A stretch of DNA of 64,000 bases from Actinomycetota bacterium (GCA_027314515.1 DAHVAR010000231.1:29070-93069), one strand, 5' to 3'; positions 1 to 10,579 are shown, counted from the first letter of the stretch. Numbers and translations: made by a program. The notes: generated from the letters alone by a model not told the origin.

Positions 1-2
1 AC

Positions 3-326
3 ACGCCAGGCCCGCTGCTGCTGCTGTGTACCGTGACCGGCCTGATCGGCTCTGCCTTCGCGGCCCGCAGGCGGCCCGCGGCGCGCCGCGAGGCGGCGCT
101 TGCCTGCCTGCTGTTCTTCGCCTCAGCCGTGTCGGTGACGCTGGTATCCGACCTGTTCGTGTACTCCTGGCGGTATCAGCTGCCGGCTCTGGTTACCCTG
201 GTGCCGGCCGGCGCACTCGGGATCAGCGTGCTCATGAATTCGATCGGGACGAAGCGCGTGTCCCGCTCCGCCAGCGGCGGTGACAAGGAAAGGACGCGTC
301 CGGATGACGGCGGGCAACCGGTTTAA
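3..326 (+). CDS. C-terminal end of a polytopic membrane protein, probably a glycosyltransferase (partial)
   Basis: The reading frame is open from the window edge, so only the last 107 codons or so are present. What remains is two or three hydrophobic segments, a Trp-Arg-Tyr-rich turn (YSWRYQLP, about 45 residues before the stop) and a charged cytoplasmic tail. The pattern hydrophobic helix, then SWRYQLPAL, then another helix is common at the C-terminus of GT39/GT83-type membrane glycosyltransferases. The next gene is a GT87 enzyme and this frame overlaps it by about 23 bases, so the two are probably co-transcribed. The family assignment rests on this short tail and the neighbour only; any other polytopic protein is possible. 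Confidence 0.5.
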   Translation, partial: TPGPLLLLCTVTGLIGSAFAARRRPAARREAALACLLFFASAVSVTLVSDLFVYSWRYQLPALVTLVPAGALGISVLMNSIGTKRVSRSASGGDKERTRPDDGGQPV

Positions 327-1686
327 GGCGGCGCGACCTCCGCGGCGCAGCTGGATCCGGCCCACCCTGGCGCCGCGGCAGGCGCCGGTGACCGGCAGCG
401 ATCACCGGCCCGCGCTGGCCCTGTCGCGCCGCACCGCTGCCGCCGGCGTCTTGTTCGCTGCCTCGCTGGCGGTGTTCCTGGCCGTCTTCGGGGTCCTCCC
501 CAAGCGCCCGTGGTCGATGCTTGACCTCCGGGTGTACCTGTGGGGCGGCCGGAACGTCCGGCTCGGGCATGACCCGTACCTGCACACGTTCCTGCCGCAC
601 AGCCTGCACTTCACCTACACCCCGATGGCCGCGGGCATCTTCGCGCTGCTGACGTTCCTGAGCGTGCCGGCGGTCAAGCTGCTCTCGGTGGCGGCTGGCA
701 TCGCATCGCTGGTGGTCACGCTCTGGCTGACAACCGGCGCGCTCGGCCGGGAGCGCTCGGCTGCCCGCCTCGGGGCCGTCCTGGCGGCGGCCGCTGGGGC
801 GCTCTGGCTCGAGCCGGTGCGGCTGACGCTGTCGCTCGGGCAGGTCAATCTGGTGCTGATGGTCATCGTCGTGGCCGACCTGTGCCTTCCCGATTCTCGC
901 TGGTGGAAGGGCGCTGGCGTGGGCCTTGCGGCCGGCTTCAAGCTGACGCCGCTGATCTTCATCCCCTACCTGCTGCTCACCCGGCGGTTCCGGGCGGCCG
1001 CCGTCGCTTCGGGCACCTTCGCCGTGACGGTCCTGGTCCCGTTCGCGGCGATGCCCAGGGCAAGCCGGCTGTACTGGCTCGACGGTCTCTTCCTCAACCC
1101 GAAGCGCCTCGGAAACGTGCACTACGTCGGGAATCAGTCGCTGTACGGGGCGCTCCTGCGGCTGCTCGGCAGCGCTTCGGCGGCGCGGCCTTACCAGCTG
1201 GCCGCCGACGTGCTGATCGGCCTCGGCGGCCTGGCACTGGCGGCGTGGGCCTCCCGCCGCGGCCAGGAGATGGCCGGCGTGCTGGTCTGCGCGCTCACCG
1301 GCCTGCTGGTGTCGCCGGTCTCGTGGTCACACCACTGGGTGTGGATCGCGCCGATGCTGGTCGCGCTGGCGGACTTCGCGGTGCGCCCGCCTTCGCTTGC
1401 CGCGGCGGTGCGCTGGCGGCGGCGGTGCTGGCTCTGCGCGGCGGCCGCGGCGGTCGTCTTCTCCGGCGTGATCTGGGCCGTGCCATCGCCTGCCGTGCAG
1501 GGATATGACATGACCGGGCCGCAGCAGCTGATCGGGGACCTGTACGTGCTGGCCGGCCTGGCTGGCCTCGGCGTGATCGCCGCCCTGATGGTGGCTGCCC
1601 GGCGCAGGGACCAGCGGCTGGTAATGCCCGCGGTTGCCAGGGACGGCGGCGAGCCCTTCGAGCCCGGCCTGGCCGCCCGGCCCTGA
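304..1686 (+). CDS. GT87 (DUF2029) polyprenyl-phosphate-mannose-type alpha-mannosyltransferase
   Basis: Predicted 460-residue integral membrane enzyme of family GT87, which uses polyprenyl-phosphate mannose to extend phosphatidylinositol mannosides or other mannans on the outer membrane face. Signature pieces occur in order: LDLRVYLWGG with HDPY after the first helix, TYTPMAAGIF, LGQVNLVLM, GLAAGFKLTPLIF, the NQS tripeptide, and SPVSWSHHWVW near the C-terminus. About ten hydrophobic segments are visible. I chose ATG 304 because an AAGGAAAGGA stretch sits about 10 bases upstream; a GTG at 280 is the alternative. It overlaps the preceding membrane protein, which suggests a cell-envelope glycan operon. 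The exact acceptor cannot be told. Confidence 0.85.
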   Translation: MTAGNRFKAARPPRRSWIRPTLAPRQAPVTGSDHRPALALSRRTAAAGVLFAASLAVFLAVFGVLPKRPWSMLDLRVYLWGGRNVRLGHDPYLHTFLPHSLHFTYTPMAAGIFALLTFLSVPAVKLLSVAAGIASLVVTLWLTTGALGRERSAARLGAVLAAAAGALWLEPVRLTLSLGQVNLVLMVIVVADLCLPDSRWWKGAGVGLAAGFKLTPLIFIPYLLLTRRFRAAAVASGTFAVTVLVPFAAMPRASRLYWLDGLFLNPKRLGNVHYVGNQSLYGALLRLLGSASAARPYQLAADVLIGLGGLALAAWASRRGQEMAGVLVCALTGLLVSPVSWSHHWVWIAPMLVALADFAVRPPSLAAAVRWRRRCWLCAAAAAVVFSGVIWAVPSPAVQGYDMTGPQQLIGDLYVLAGLAGLGVIAALMVAARRRDQRLVMPAVARDGGEPFEPGLAARP

Positions 1687-1728
1687 GGCAGTCCAGCGAC
1701 GTCAGACGCGGCGGCAGGGAGGAAGGGA

Positions 1729-2691
1729 ATGACCGAGCCGGTGGCCGGCTGGCCTGCCGGATTCGTCCGCTCGTTGCGGGTCGAGCCGGGCACCAAGATC
1801 ACCCTGCCGGATGACTTCGATCCCGGTCAGCGCTTCGGCGTCAGCAAGGGCGCCGACGCCGACCGCCTGCTGCGCCAGGGCGTCCAGCTGCTGGCGGAGT
1901 ACCAGGAACGGCTGGCCGCGCAGCGGACCTACGCCGTTCTCGTCGTTCTGCAGGGCATCGACGCGGCCGGCAAGGACAGCACCATCCGCCATGTGATGAG
2001 CGGCGTCAATCCGCAGGGCGTGCACGTGTCGAGCTTCAAGGCACCGTCGGCGGGCGAACTCGAGCATGACTACCTCTGGCGGCACGCCAGCCGGCTGCCC
2101 GCGCGGGGCGAGATAGCGATTTTCAACCGGTCGCATTACGAGGAGGTGCTCGTCGTCCGGGTGCACCCGGAGAACCTGGCTCGCGAGATGCTGCCGCCGG
2201 ATGCCGTCGGCCGGGATCTGTGGCAGCGGCGCTACCGGGAGATCAACCACTTCGAGCACTACCTGGCCGATAACGGCATCCGGCTGGTCAAGCTCTTCCT
2301 GAACGTGTCGAAGGAGCGGCAGCGAACCCGCTTCCTGCGGCGGATCGACCAGCCGGATAAGAACTGGAAGTTCGCCGCCAGCGATGTGCGCGAGCGTCAG
2401 TACTGGGATGATTACCAGCGGGCGTACGCCGAGACGCTGTCCGCCACCAGCACTGAGTCGGCGCCGTGGTACGTGCTGCCTGCCGACCATAAGTGGTTCA
2501 CCAGGATCTGCGCGGCCGCGGTGATCGCGCAGGCGCTGATCGAGATAGACCCGCAGTACCCGGTGCCGGATTCAGCGGAGCGGCGGGAACTGGCGCGCGC
2601 ACGGGCAGAGCTCGAGGCAGAGGTTCCGGCTGGCCCGCGTGCGCGCAGCGGCGCGCCGAAGCCGGCCGCGATGAAGCCTCGCTCGGGCTGA
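1729..2691 (+). CDS. ppk2: Polyphosphate kinase 2 family protein (PPK2)
   Basis: A 320-residue single-domain PPK2 enzyme, expected to transfer phosphate between polyphosphate and nucleotides in the cytoplasm. The Walker A loop GIDAAGKDST starts at residue 76, the Walker B-like lid motif IFNRSHYEEV lies around residues 131-140, and the conserved LFLNVSKERQRTRFLRRIDQPDKNWKF segment follows in two halves. Size and motifs fit the one-domain PPK2 group. Which nucleotide (AMP, ADP, GDP) is used cannot be read from the motifs. A GGGAGGAAGG ribosome site precedes ATG 1729. It is separated from the upstream GT87 gene by 42 bases and converges on the SDR gene downstream. Confidence 0.9.
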   Translation: MTEPVAGWPAGFVRSLRVEPGTKITLPDDFDPGQRFGVSKGADADRLLRQGVQLLAEYQERLAAQRTYAVLVVLQGIDAAGKDSTIRHVMSGVNPQGVHVSSFKAPSAGELEHDYLWRHASRLPARGEIAIFNRSHYEEVLVVRVHPENLAREMLPPDAVGRDLWQRRYREINHFEHYLADNGIRLVKLFLNVSKERQRTRFLRRIDQPDKNWKFAASDVRERQYWDDYQRAYAETLSATSTESAPWYVLPADHKWFTRICAAAVIAQALIEIDPQYPVPDSAERRELARARAELEAEVPAGPRARSGAPKPAAMKPRSG

Positions 2692-2780
2692 CTGCTCCGG
2701 CGCGTGCGTCCCTGGCTTGCCGCCGGGCGCGTGCCTGGCGCCAGCGCCCGTCGGCTGTCGGGGCCGGGCGGCCGTCGGGG

Positions 2781-3713
2781 TCAGGCCGGAGGCTCGCGGA
2801 AGTAGTGGCCCTCGTCGAGGTCCTCGATGAGCCCAGGCTGCGCGGGCTGCCAGCCGAGCAGTTCGCGAGTCAGCGTGCTGGAGGCCGGGCTGTCGAGGCC
2901 GATGAAGCCGGCCAGCCAGCTGAAGTGCCCGGCCGCGGCCTGCGGCGCGACCGACGCCACCGGGAGATTCAGGTGACGGCCGATGACCTCGGCGATGTCG
3001 CGGATGGCCACGCCCTCGTCCGCGACCGCGTGCAGCGTCGATCCGGCGGGCGCGCTCTCGACCGCGAGGCAGAAGAGGTGCGCCGAGTCGAGCCGGTGCA
3101 CGGCAGGCCACCGGTTAGCTCCGTCACCGAGATAGCCGGAGACGCCTTTGCTGCGGGCGGTGGCGACAATGGCGGCCAGGAAGCCGTGGTCGCCGTCGCC
3201 GTGATTCGTCGGCGGAAGCCGCACGATCGACGAGCGGACGCCGCGAGCCGCCAGCGAGAGCGTCAGCTCGCCAGTCTCCCACCGGGTTCGCGGGCCGCCG
3301 GCCAGGTGGGCGAACTCGCCCGGGGCGTGCCCGTCTTGCTCGGCAGCGACCCGCCCCGGCTTCAGTCCCAGCGTTCCTGAGGCAATGACCAGCGGCCGGC
3401 CTGAGCCCGCCAGCGCGTCGCCGAATGTCTCGACGGCGCGGCGGTCGGCGTCGGCTGCTGCCTCGAAGCCTCCCGAGAAGGCGATGTCGTGGTTGAACGC
3501 GAGGTGGATGACCCCCTCCGAGGCCGCGGCCGCCTGACGCAGAACCGCGAGGTCATCGAGAGTGCCACGATGCACCTGTGCGCCAGCCGCGGTGAGGGCG
3601 GCGGCAGCGGCGTCCGAGCGAGCCAGCCCGGCGACCTGATGGCCGGCGTCAAGGAGCTCGGCAACGACAGCGGACCCGATCCAGCCGGATGCGCCAGTGA
3701 CGAAGTACCGCAT
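2781..3713 (-). CDS. NAD(P)-dependent epimerase/dehydratase-like SDR
   Basis: A 310-residue atypical extended short-chain dehydrogenase. The N-terminal Rossmann motif is TGASGWIGSAV within the first 20 residues, followed by LARSD as the cofactor-discriminating region. Substrate is unknown; such proteins act as NAD(P)H sensors, quinone reductases or sugar/aldehyde reductases. ATG 3713 is chosen because GGAGG lies 8 bases upstream; an earlier start at 3728 would consume that site. It is divergent from a TetR gene with two strong palindromes in the 129-base gap, so it is very probably the main target of that repressor, as in many redox-stress TetR/SDR pairs. Confidence 0.8.
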   Translation of the reverse strand: MRYFVTGASGWIGSAVVAELLDAGHQVAGLARSDAAAAALTAAGAQVHRGTLDDLAVLRQAAAASEGVIHLAFNHDIAFSGGFEAAADADRRAVETFGDALAGSGRPLVIASGTLGLKPGRVAAEQDGHAPGEFAHLAGGPRTRWETGELTLSLAARGVRSSIVRLPPTNHGDGDHGFLAAIVATARSKGVSGYLGDGANRWPAVHRLDSAHLFCLAVESAPAGSTLHAVADEGVAIRDIAEVIGRHLNLPVASVAPQAAAGHFSWLAGFIGLDSPASSTLTRELLGWQPAQPGLIEDLDEGHYFREPPA

Positions 3714-3760
3714 GAGAAGGACCTCCAACGGCTCGACGGTCCTCGGTGCCGAGGCCCGTA

Positions 3761-3777
3761 ATGTCAGTGACTGACAT
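3761..3777. promoter_or_regulatory. TetR operator 1 (palindrome)
   Basis: ATGTCAGTGACTGACAT is a 17-base palindrome broken only at its centre (3769). It shares the core GTCAGT-N-ACTGAC with the second site 32 bases away and lies in the SDR promoter region. Binding by the adjacent TetR is inferred from position and symmetry. Confidence 0.75.
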
Positions 3778-3788
3778 CAGGGTAGCAC

Positions 3789-3813
3789 GCTGACGTCAGT
3801 CACTGACGTCAGC
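3789..3813. promoter_or_regulatory. TetR operator 2 (longer palindrome)
   Basis: A 25-base palindrome with 12-base arms, GCTGACGTCAGT and its complement, around one central C at 3801. It contains the same GTCAGT-N-ACTGAC core as operator 1. The two centres are 32 bases apart, about three helical turns, so two dimers could sit on one face. It ends 29 bases before the TetR start codon, so autorepression is likely. Confidence 0.75.
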
Positions 3814-3842
3814 GTTCGGTTGCGGGCTTGTACCATCGGCCC

Positions 3843-4409
3843 ATGGGGCGTTGGCAGCCGGACAGCCAGGGCAGGCTCGAGCAGGCGGCGCTCGCGCTCT
3901 ACTCCGAGCGCGGGTTCGAGAACACCACGGTCGCGGAGATCGCCGCGCGCGCGGGCCTGACCGAGCGGACCTTCTTCCGTCACTTCGCCGACAAGCGCGA
4001 GGTGCTGTTCTGGGGCGCCCCGATGCTGGAGGGGCTGATGGTGAGCGCGGTCGAGGCGGCACCGACGACCGCGGCGCCGATCGACGCCGTCGCCGCCGCG
4101 CTCGAGGCCACCGGGCCGCTGCTGGCGGAGCGCCGGGACAGCGCCCGGCAGCGCCAGCGGGTCATCGACGCGAATACTGACCTGCGCGAGCGCGAACTGA
4201 TCAAGCTGGCGTCACTGGCCACTGCGCTGGCCGGCGCGCTGCGCCGGCGCGGCGTCGGCGAGCCGGCCGCAACGCTGACCGCCGAAGCCGGCATAGCGGT
4301 CTTCAGGGTCGCTTTCGCGCGCTGGGTCAGCGACCCGAAGTCCCGCGATTTGCCGCAGCTCATCCGGGATTCGCTCGGCGAATTGCAAGCCGTGACCGCC
4401 GGCCGCTGA
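3843..4409 (+). CDS. TetR/AcrR family repressor
   Basis: A 188-residue repressor. The helix-turn-helix covers about residues 10-57, with TTVAEIAARAGLTERTFFRHF as the recognised core (given here in family terms: helix 2, turn, helix 3, then the F-F-R-H-F stretch). The C-terminal two-thirds is a helical ligand-binding domain with no identifiable ligand. ATG 3843 gives the usual family N-terminus; an upstream start at 3828 adds five residues without support. It is divergent from the SDR at 2781-3713 and two strong palindromes lie between, so it is the likely repressor of both genes. Confidence 0.9.
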   Translation: MGRWQPDSQGRLEQAALALYSERGFENTTVAEIAARAGLTERTFFRHFADKREVLFWGAPMLEGLMVSAVEAAPTTAAPIDAVAAALEATGPLLAERRDSARQRQRVIDANTDLRERELIKLASLATALAGALRRRGVGEPAATLTAEAGIAVFRVAFARWVSDPKSRDLPQLIRDSLGELQAVTAGR

Positions 4410-4440
4410 CTGCGAGCCGGCCGGTGATGACATGGGACCC

Positions 4441-4514
4441 GCACTCCCTGTCGGTTTGCCGGGTTCGGGAGGGCGAATTGCGGCTTATGTGCCCGGCAAG
4501 CTGACAGGGAGTGC
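4441..4514. repeat. Long imperfect inverted repeat / hairpin element
   Basis: GCACTCCCTGTC at 4441-4452 is exactly complementary to 4503-4514, and TTGCCGGG at 4456-4463 to 4492-4499. The three base pairs between are G-T, G-C and T-G, so the stem is 23 continuous pairs with a 28-base loop. It sits between the TetR stop (4409) and furA (4602). It could be a terminator, a small structured RNA or a miniature mobile repeat. There is no T-tract. Confidence 0.65.
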
Positions 4515-4562
4515 TGTCGCGCACGGTTCACCGCGGCCGGCGCCCGCAGGCCCGGCCCCTCA

Positions 4563-4585
4563 GACTTGATTGATTCTAGAAAATG
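4563..4585. promoter_or_regulatory. AT-rich candidate FurA operator / furA promoter
   Basis: A short AT-rich patch (TTGATTGATTCTAGAAAAT) in very GC-rich surroundings, containing the palindrome TTCTAGAA at 4574-4581, about 20 bases before the proposed furA start. Mycobacterial FurA binds an AT-rich element just upstream of its own gene. The equivalence here is by position and composition only. Confidence 0.5.
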
Positions 4586-4601
4586 GGCCAGACTTCAGGA
4601 C

Positions 4602-7294
<2,693 letters not shown>

Positions 7295-7303
7295 ATCCGG
7301 GTC

Positions 7304-7338
7304 AGTCCGGGCCGGCCGGCTGCGGGCCGGCCCGGGCT
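7304..7338 (+). terminator. GC-rich hairpin downstream of katG
   Basis: CCGGGCCGGCC at 7307-7317 pairs exactly with GGCCGGCCCGG at 7325-7335 across a 7-base loop, and the stem extends outward by three more pairs, one a G-T wobble. It starts ten bases after the katG stop. There is no T-tract, typical of actinomycete terminators. Confidence 0.65.
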
Positions 7339-7415
7339 GAAGGCCCGCAGGGCCAGGCATTATCCCTCACAGCAAGGAGCTTGTGACGAGGTTTGCTCCA
7401 ATTCGATCTGCAAAG

Positions 7416-7448
7416 TTACAGTAATGCCCCGGTGCGTTACTAGTAACG
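7416..7448. promoter_or_regulatory. Paired TTAC/GTAA palindromes before the GH76 gene
   Basis: TTAC-A-GTAA at 7416-7424 and the perfect 14-base palindrome CGTTACTAGTAACG at 7435-7448 share half-sites and have centres about 21 bases apart, two helical turns. They lie 22-54 bases before the TTG start of the GH76 gene, which suggests an operator for a dimeric repressor. No regulator gene lies next to it. Confidence 0.55.
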
Positions 7449-7469
7449 AAGACGAGGAAGAGCAGGCTG

Positions 7470-8591
7470 TTGTCCACACTGCCACGATTGACGGCGGGCA
7501 CAGGCTCGATCCCCCGGCCGCGGCCGGGCATCCGGACCGCGGTGATCACGGCAGTCGCGCTCGCCGTCGCCACGACTGCACTCGCCGCCTTCACCGCATC
7601 GGGCGCCTCCGGCACGCGGAGCCTGCTGAAGGCAGCCATGGCCCAGCTATTCCGGTCGTACGAGGTAAACACGGGCCTCATCGGCGGGTCCTGGTGGCAA
7701 GCAGCGGTGGCGCTGTCAACCGTCGAGAGCTATGCGGAGGCCACCGGCGACACCAGCTACGACGCCGCGATCACGGCAGCGTTCGCGGTCAACTCAGGCG
7801 GCAAATTCGAGAACGGTTCGAACGATGACACGGCCTGGTGGGCACTGGCCTGGCTGCGGGCCTACCACCTCACCCATCGTTCCTCCTACCTGGCGCTGGC
7901 CGAGACCGAAGCCGACTACATCCACCAGGACTGGGACAGCATCTGCGGCGGCGGAGTCTGGTGGCAGCGCGACCCGCAGTCGTACAAGAACGCCATCGCC
8001 AACGAGCTGTTCCTGGAACTGACCGCGTGGCTGCACAACAGCATCCCCGGCGACACCAAGTACCTGGCCTGGGCGAAGGCCGAGTGGTCCTGGTTCAGCC
8101 ACAGCGGGGTGATCAACAAGAGCAACCTGGTCAACGACGGGCTCGGTAACGACTGCAGGAACAACCACCAGCCCACCTGGACCTACAACCAGGGCGTGGT
8201 ACTGGCCGGGCTTGCCCAGCTCTACCGGGCCACCGGGAACCGCGCGCTGCTGACCGAGGCCGAGCGCATAGCCACCGCGGCGATCAGCCATCTCGTTATC
8301 GGCGGCGTGCTGAGCGAGCCGTGCCAGACCGATGTCTGCGCCGACCAGTTCGGCACGTCTGCCCAGTCGTTCAAGGGAATCTTCGTCCGCGACCTCAAGG
8401 TGCTGGCCGTGACGGCGAGGACGGCTCACTTCAACTCGTTCTTCAGGGCGCAGGCCAGGGAGATCCAGGAGCACGACACCAGCGCCGCGCACCAGTTCGG
8501 CGTTTACTGGTCAGGACCGATCGCCGGCGTCACGCCAGCCAGCCAGGCCAGCGCGCTGGCCGCCCTGGTGGCGTCGGTCAGGCTCCCCTGA
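7470..8591 (+). CDS. Secreted glycoside hydrolase family 76 protein (alpha-1,6-mannanase-like)
   Basis: A 373-residue predicted exported GH76 enzyme. The N-terminus has basic residues followed by a hydrophobic stretch (about residues 23-45) ending near ASGASG, consistent with a signal peptide. The catalytic Asp pair is Asp119-Asp120 in the NDDTAWWALAW motif. The (alpha/alpha)6 fold is suggested by repeated aromatic helices, such as GGVWWQRDPQSYKNAIANE and QPTWTYNQGV. GH76 enzymes cut alpha-1,6-mannan backbones. The target could be fungal/yeast mannan or the cell's own mannan, given the GT87 gene 6 kb upstream. The TTG start is chosen because GAGGAAGAG lies about 8 bases before it; no better start precedes the signal sequence. 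Confidence 0.88.
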   Translation: MSTLPRLTAGTGSIPRPRPGIRTAVITAVALAVATTALAAFTASGASGTRSLLKAAMAQLFRSYEVNTGLIGGSWWQAAVALSTVESYAEATGDTSYDAAITAAFAVNSGGKFENGSNDDTAWWALAWLRAYHLTHRSSYLALAETEADYIHQDWDSICGGGVWWQRDPQSYKNAIANELFLELTAWLHNSIPGDTKYLAWAKAEWSWFSHSGVINKSNLVNDGLGNDCRNNHQPTWTYNQGVVLAGLAQLYRATGNRALLTEAERIATAAISHLVIGGVLSEPCQTDVCADQFGTSAQSFKGIFVRDLKVLAVTARTAHFNSFFRAQAREIQEHDTSAAHQFGVYWSGPIAGVTPASQASALAALVASVRLP

Positions 8592-8651
8592 GCCGCGCGC
8601 GGTCCAGGCGACCTGCCGCGCGACGCGCGTTCCCGGCCGGATCGGTGCTGG

Positions 8652-9386
8652 TCAGATCATCAGACCGAGCCCGCCGTCGACGAGGAAAGTCTGCCCGGTC
8701 GCGTAGCGGGTGGCGATGACGGCCAGGCAGGCTTCAGCGATGTCGTCGGGAGTAGCGACGCGATGGAGCGGAGCGGCGCGTTCCACGGCCGCCTTGCGGT
8801 CGGCCCAGTCCGCGGTCCACGGGGTAGCGACCAGGCCGGGTGCGACGGCATTCACCCGCACGCCGCCGCCGGCGAATCTGGCCATGATCGTGGTGAGGTG
8901 ATTAACCGCGGCCTTGGACACCGCGTGCGGCAGCGAACTGCCCGTTTGCCGCATCCCGGCAAGCGAGGTGATGTTGACGATCCATCCGTCCGGCGCGGCG
9001 CGCAGCAACGGCAGCGCGGCCTGGCTGACCAGGAACGTCCCGACGACATTGGTGCGCAGGACCTGATCCCAGTGGTCGGCCGTGACGCTGGCGAAGTCCT
9101 GCAGCGGGACGTCAACCGTGCGGCCGGCGTTGTTCACCAGGCCGTCCAGGCGGCCCCATCGCTGCTGTGCCGCCGCTACCAGCGCGGCAGCCGTGCCGGG
9201 CGCACCGATATCGCCTTGCACGTACACGGCGTCGGCGAGCTCGGCAGCGACCCGCCGGCCGGCCTCCGCCGACCTCGCCGAGTTGACGACGATCCCGGCG
9301 CCGAGGCCAGCCAGGCGACGCGCGACGGCCGCCCCGATGCCACTTGATGAGCCGGTGACGATCACCGCATGCCCGGTCAGTTCCAT
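8652..9386 (-). CDS. Classical SDR with the catalytic Tyr replaced by His
   Basis: A 244-residue short-chain dehydrogenase/reductase. The cofactor motif TGSSSGIG (about residues 11-18), NNAG and the catalytic Ser in INITSLAG (Ser141) are present. The expected YxxxK is instead HAVSK (His154, Lys158); the codon at 8925-8927 reads CAC on the coding strand, one base from a Tyr codon. The C-terminus has the usual RVNAVAPGLVATPW and FLVDGGLG. Start ATG 9386 is taken over ATG 9392 because AGGAAGGG sits 7 bases before it. Without the Tyr it may be poorly active or use another mechanism. Substrate is unknown. It converges on the GH76 gene. Confidence 0.85.
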   Translation of the reverse strand: MELTGHAVIVTGSSSGIGAAVARRLAGLGAGIVVNSARSAEAGRRVAAELADAVYVQGDIGAPGTAAALVAAAQQRWGRLDGLVNNAGRTVDVPLQDFASVTADHWDQVLRTNVVGTFLVSQAALPLLRAAPDGWIVNITSLAGMRQTGSSLPHAVSKAAVNHLTTIMARFAGGGVRVNAVAPGLVATPWTADWADRKAAVERAAPLHRVATPDDIAEACLAVIATRYATGQTFLVDGGLGLMI

Positions 9387-9692
9387 GCGCATTCCCTTCC
9401 TGGCGGCAGCCGGCGCGGCCTGCCCGGACAAGGATGCCACTCAGCGCGCCGAGGGCACCCGTGCTCGTCCGCGCCGGCATCGATCAGGCAGGAAGATCTC
9501 GTGACCCGCATGGGGCAGGCCGCTGTCGAGCGAGCTGTCGCCGTGCTGGGCGGCCTTGACCTGCAGCCGGCGAGACGCTGCCCGGGGCCTAGCTGGCTGA
9601 GCTAGCGACTGGCGTTGCCGGATTGTTTGAGGTCGGCCAGACGGGTTAGGGCTGAGGTTTCTGAGCACAGCCGACAGGACGGGGGAACGGTC

Positions 9693-10268
9693 ATGTCAGA
9701 CGTCTTCGACATTCTTCGCGCTGATCACCGCGAGGTCGAGCAGATGCTTACCGTGCTCGGCGGAGGTACAACCCAGGCCAGCCCCGACGGCCCGATGCGA
9801 CCCGAAACGCGCAAGAAGCTCGCCGAGAAACTCACCATCGAGTCCGCCAAGCACGAGGCCGCCGAGGAACAGTACTTCTGGCCCACGGTCCGCGATCGCC
9901 TGCCCAATGGTGACCAGCTCGCCGACCACGCCGTCGACCAGGAGACCGCGGCGAAGCAGACGCTGGCCAGGCTCGACAGGCTGTCACCTGACGATGCCGA
10001 GTTCGATGAGCTGCTGTCGACATACATCCCGGCGGCCCGCGAGCACATCGGTTACGAGGAAGGCACTGTGTGGCCGGCATTGCAGGTCCAGCTGACCGCG
10101 GCGGAGGCCGAAGAGCTCGGGAAGAACATCGCCAGCGCCAGGAAAATCGCGCCGACCCGTCCGCATCCGCGCACGCCGCCAGACCCGAACCTGCTCAAGG
10201 CCGCCGGTCCAGCGGTCGCAGCCGCAGACAAGGTACGGGACGCGCTGGCCGGCCGGGGCGAGACCTAG
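9693..10268 (+). CDS. Hemerythrin HHE-domain protein
   Basis: A 191-residue protein with a hemerythrin-type four-helix bundle in roughly residues 1-140. Candidate di-iron ligands are the His in RADHREVEQ (His12), the HEAAEEQYFWP helix, DHAVDQE and HIGYEEGTVWP. Such proteins bind oxygen, NO or peroxide through a non-haem di-iron site. The last 50 residues are Pro/Ala-rich and likely flexible. ATG 9693 follows GGGGGAA and gives the standard family N-terminus. A 21-codon remnant resembling its first residues lies 215 bases downstream. Two more hemerythrins occur near 50 kb. The role as oxygen/redox sensor or store is inferred. Confidence 0.87.
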   Translation: MSDVFDILRADHREVEQMLTVLGGGTTQASPDGPMRPETRKKLAEKLTIESAKHEAAEEQYFWPTVRDRLPNGDQLADHAVDQETAAKQTLARLDRLSPDDAEFDELLSTYIPAAREHIGYEEGTVWPALQVQLTAAEAEELGKNIASARKIAPTRPHPRTPPDPNLLKAAGPAVAAADKVRDALAGRGET

Positions 10269-10579
10269 GCGCCGGCGGCCGGCTGCTCGTGCTGGCCCGC
10301 TGGCACGCGGATGCCGCCGCGCCGGGCTGAGAATCGTGGCCGGAGTCCGGCCGGCGCTCCGGGCCTTCAGCCTGGCGGGCTGACGGCAGTACCCAGTCCG
10401 GACCGGGCGACGTTTAGCTGCCGGACGCACGGGTACCGAGCGCGGATGGCACGAGCGAGGATCCGGCAGCGGGGGCGGTGCCATGGCTGAGGTGTTCGAG
10501 GTACTCGGTGCAGATCATGCCGACATGGCCAGCTCGCACTCGCCCTGATTGCCCCGGCGGCGAGCGAAAGGAGACTGCT
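10269..10579. other. Gene-poor spacer with a hemerythrin remnant
   Basis: A 311-base stretch without a full gene. It holds a small inverted repeat, GGCCGGA-G-TCCGGCC (10338-10352), which may act as a weak terminator for the hemerythrin gene, and the truncated hemerythrin-like ORF described separately at 10483-10548. Nothing else was recognised. Confidence 0.5.
10483..10548 (+). pseudogene. Truncated hemerythrin N-terminal fragment (21 codons)
   Basis: ATG 10483 opens a 21-residue frame beginning MAEVFEVLGADHADM before a stop at 10546-10548. It aligns with the first residues of the hemerythrin at 9693 (MSDVFDILRADHREVEQM), including the iron-ligand His. The rest of a hemerythrin is absent. 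It looks like the leftover 5' end of a second copy lost by deletion, although a short expressed peptide cannot be excluded. Confidence 0.5.
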
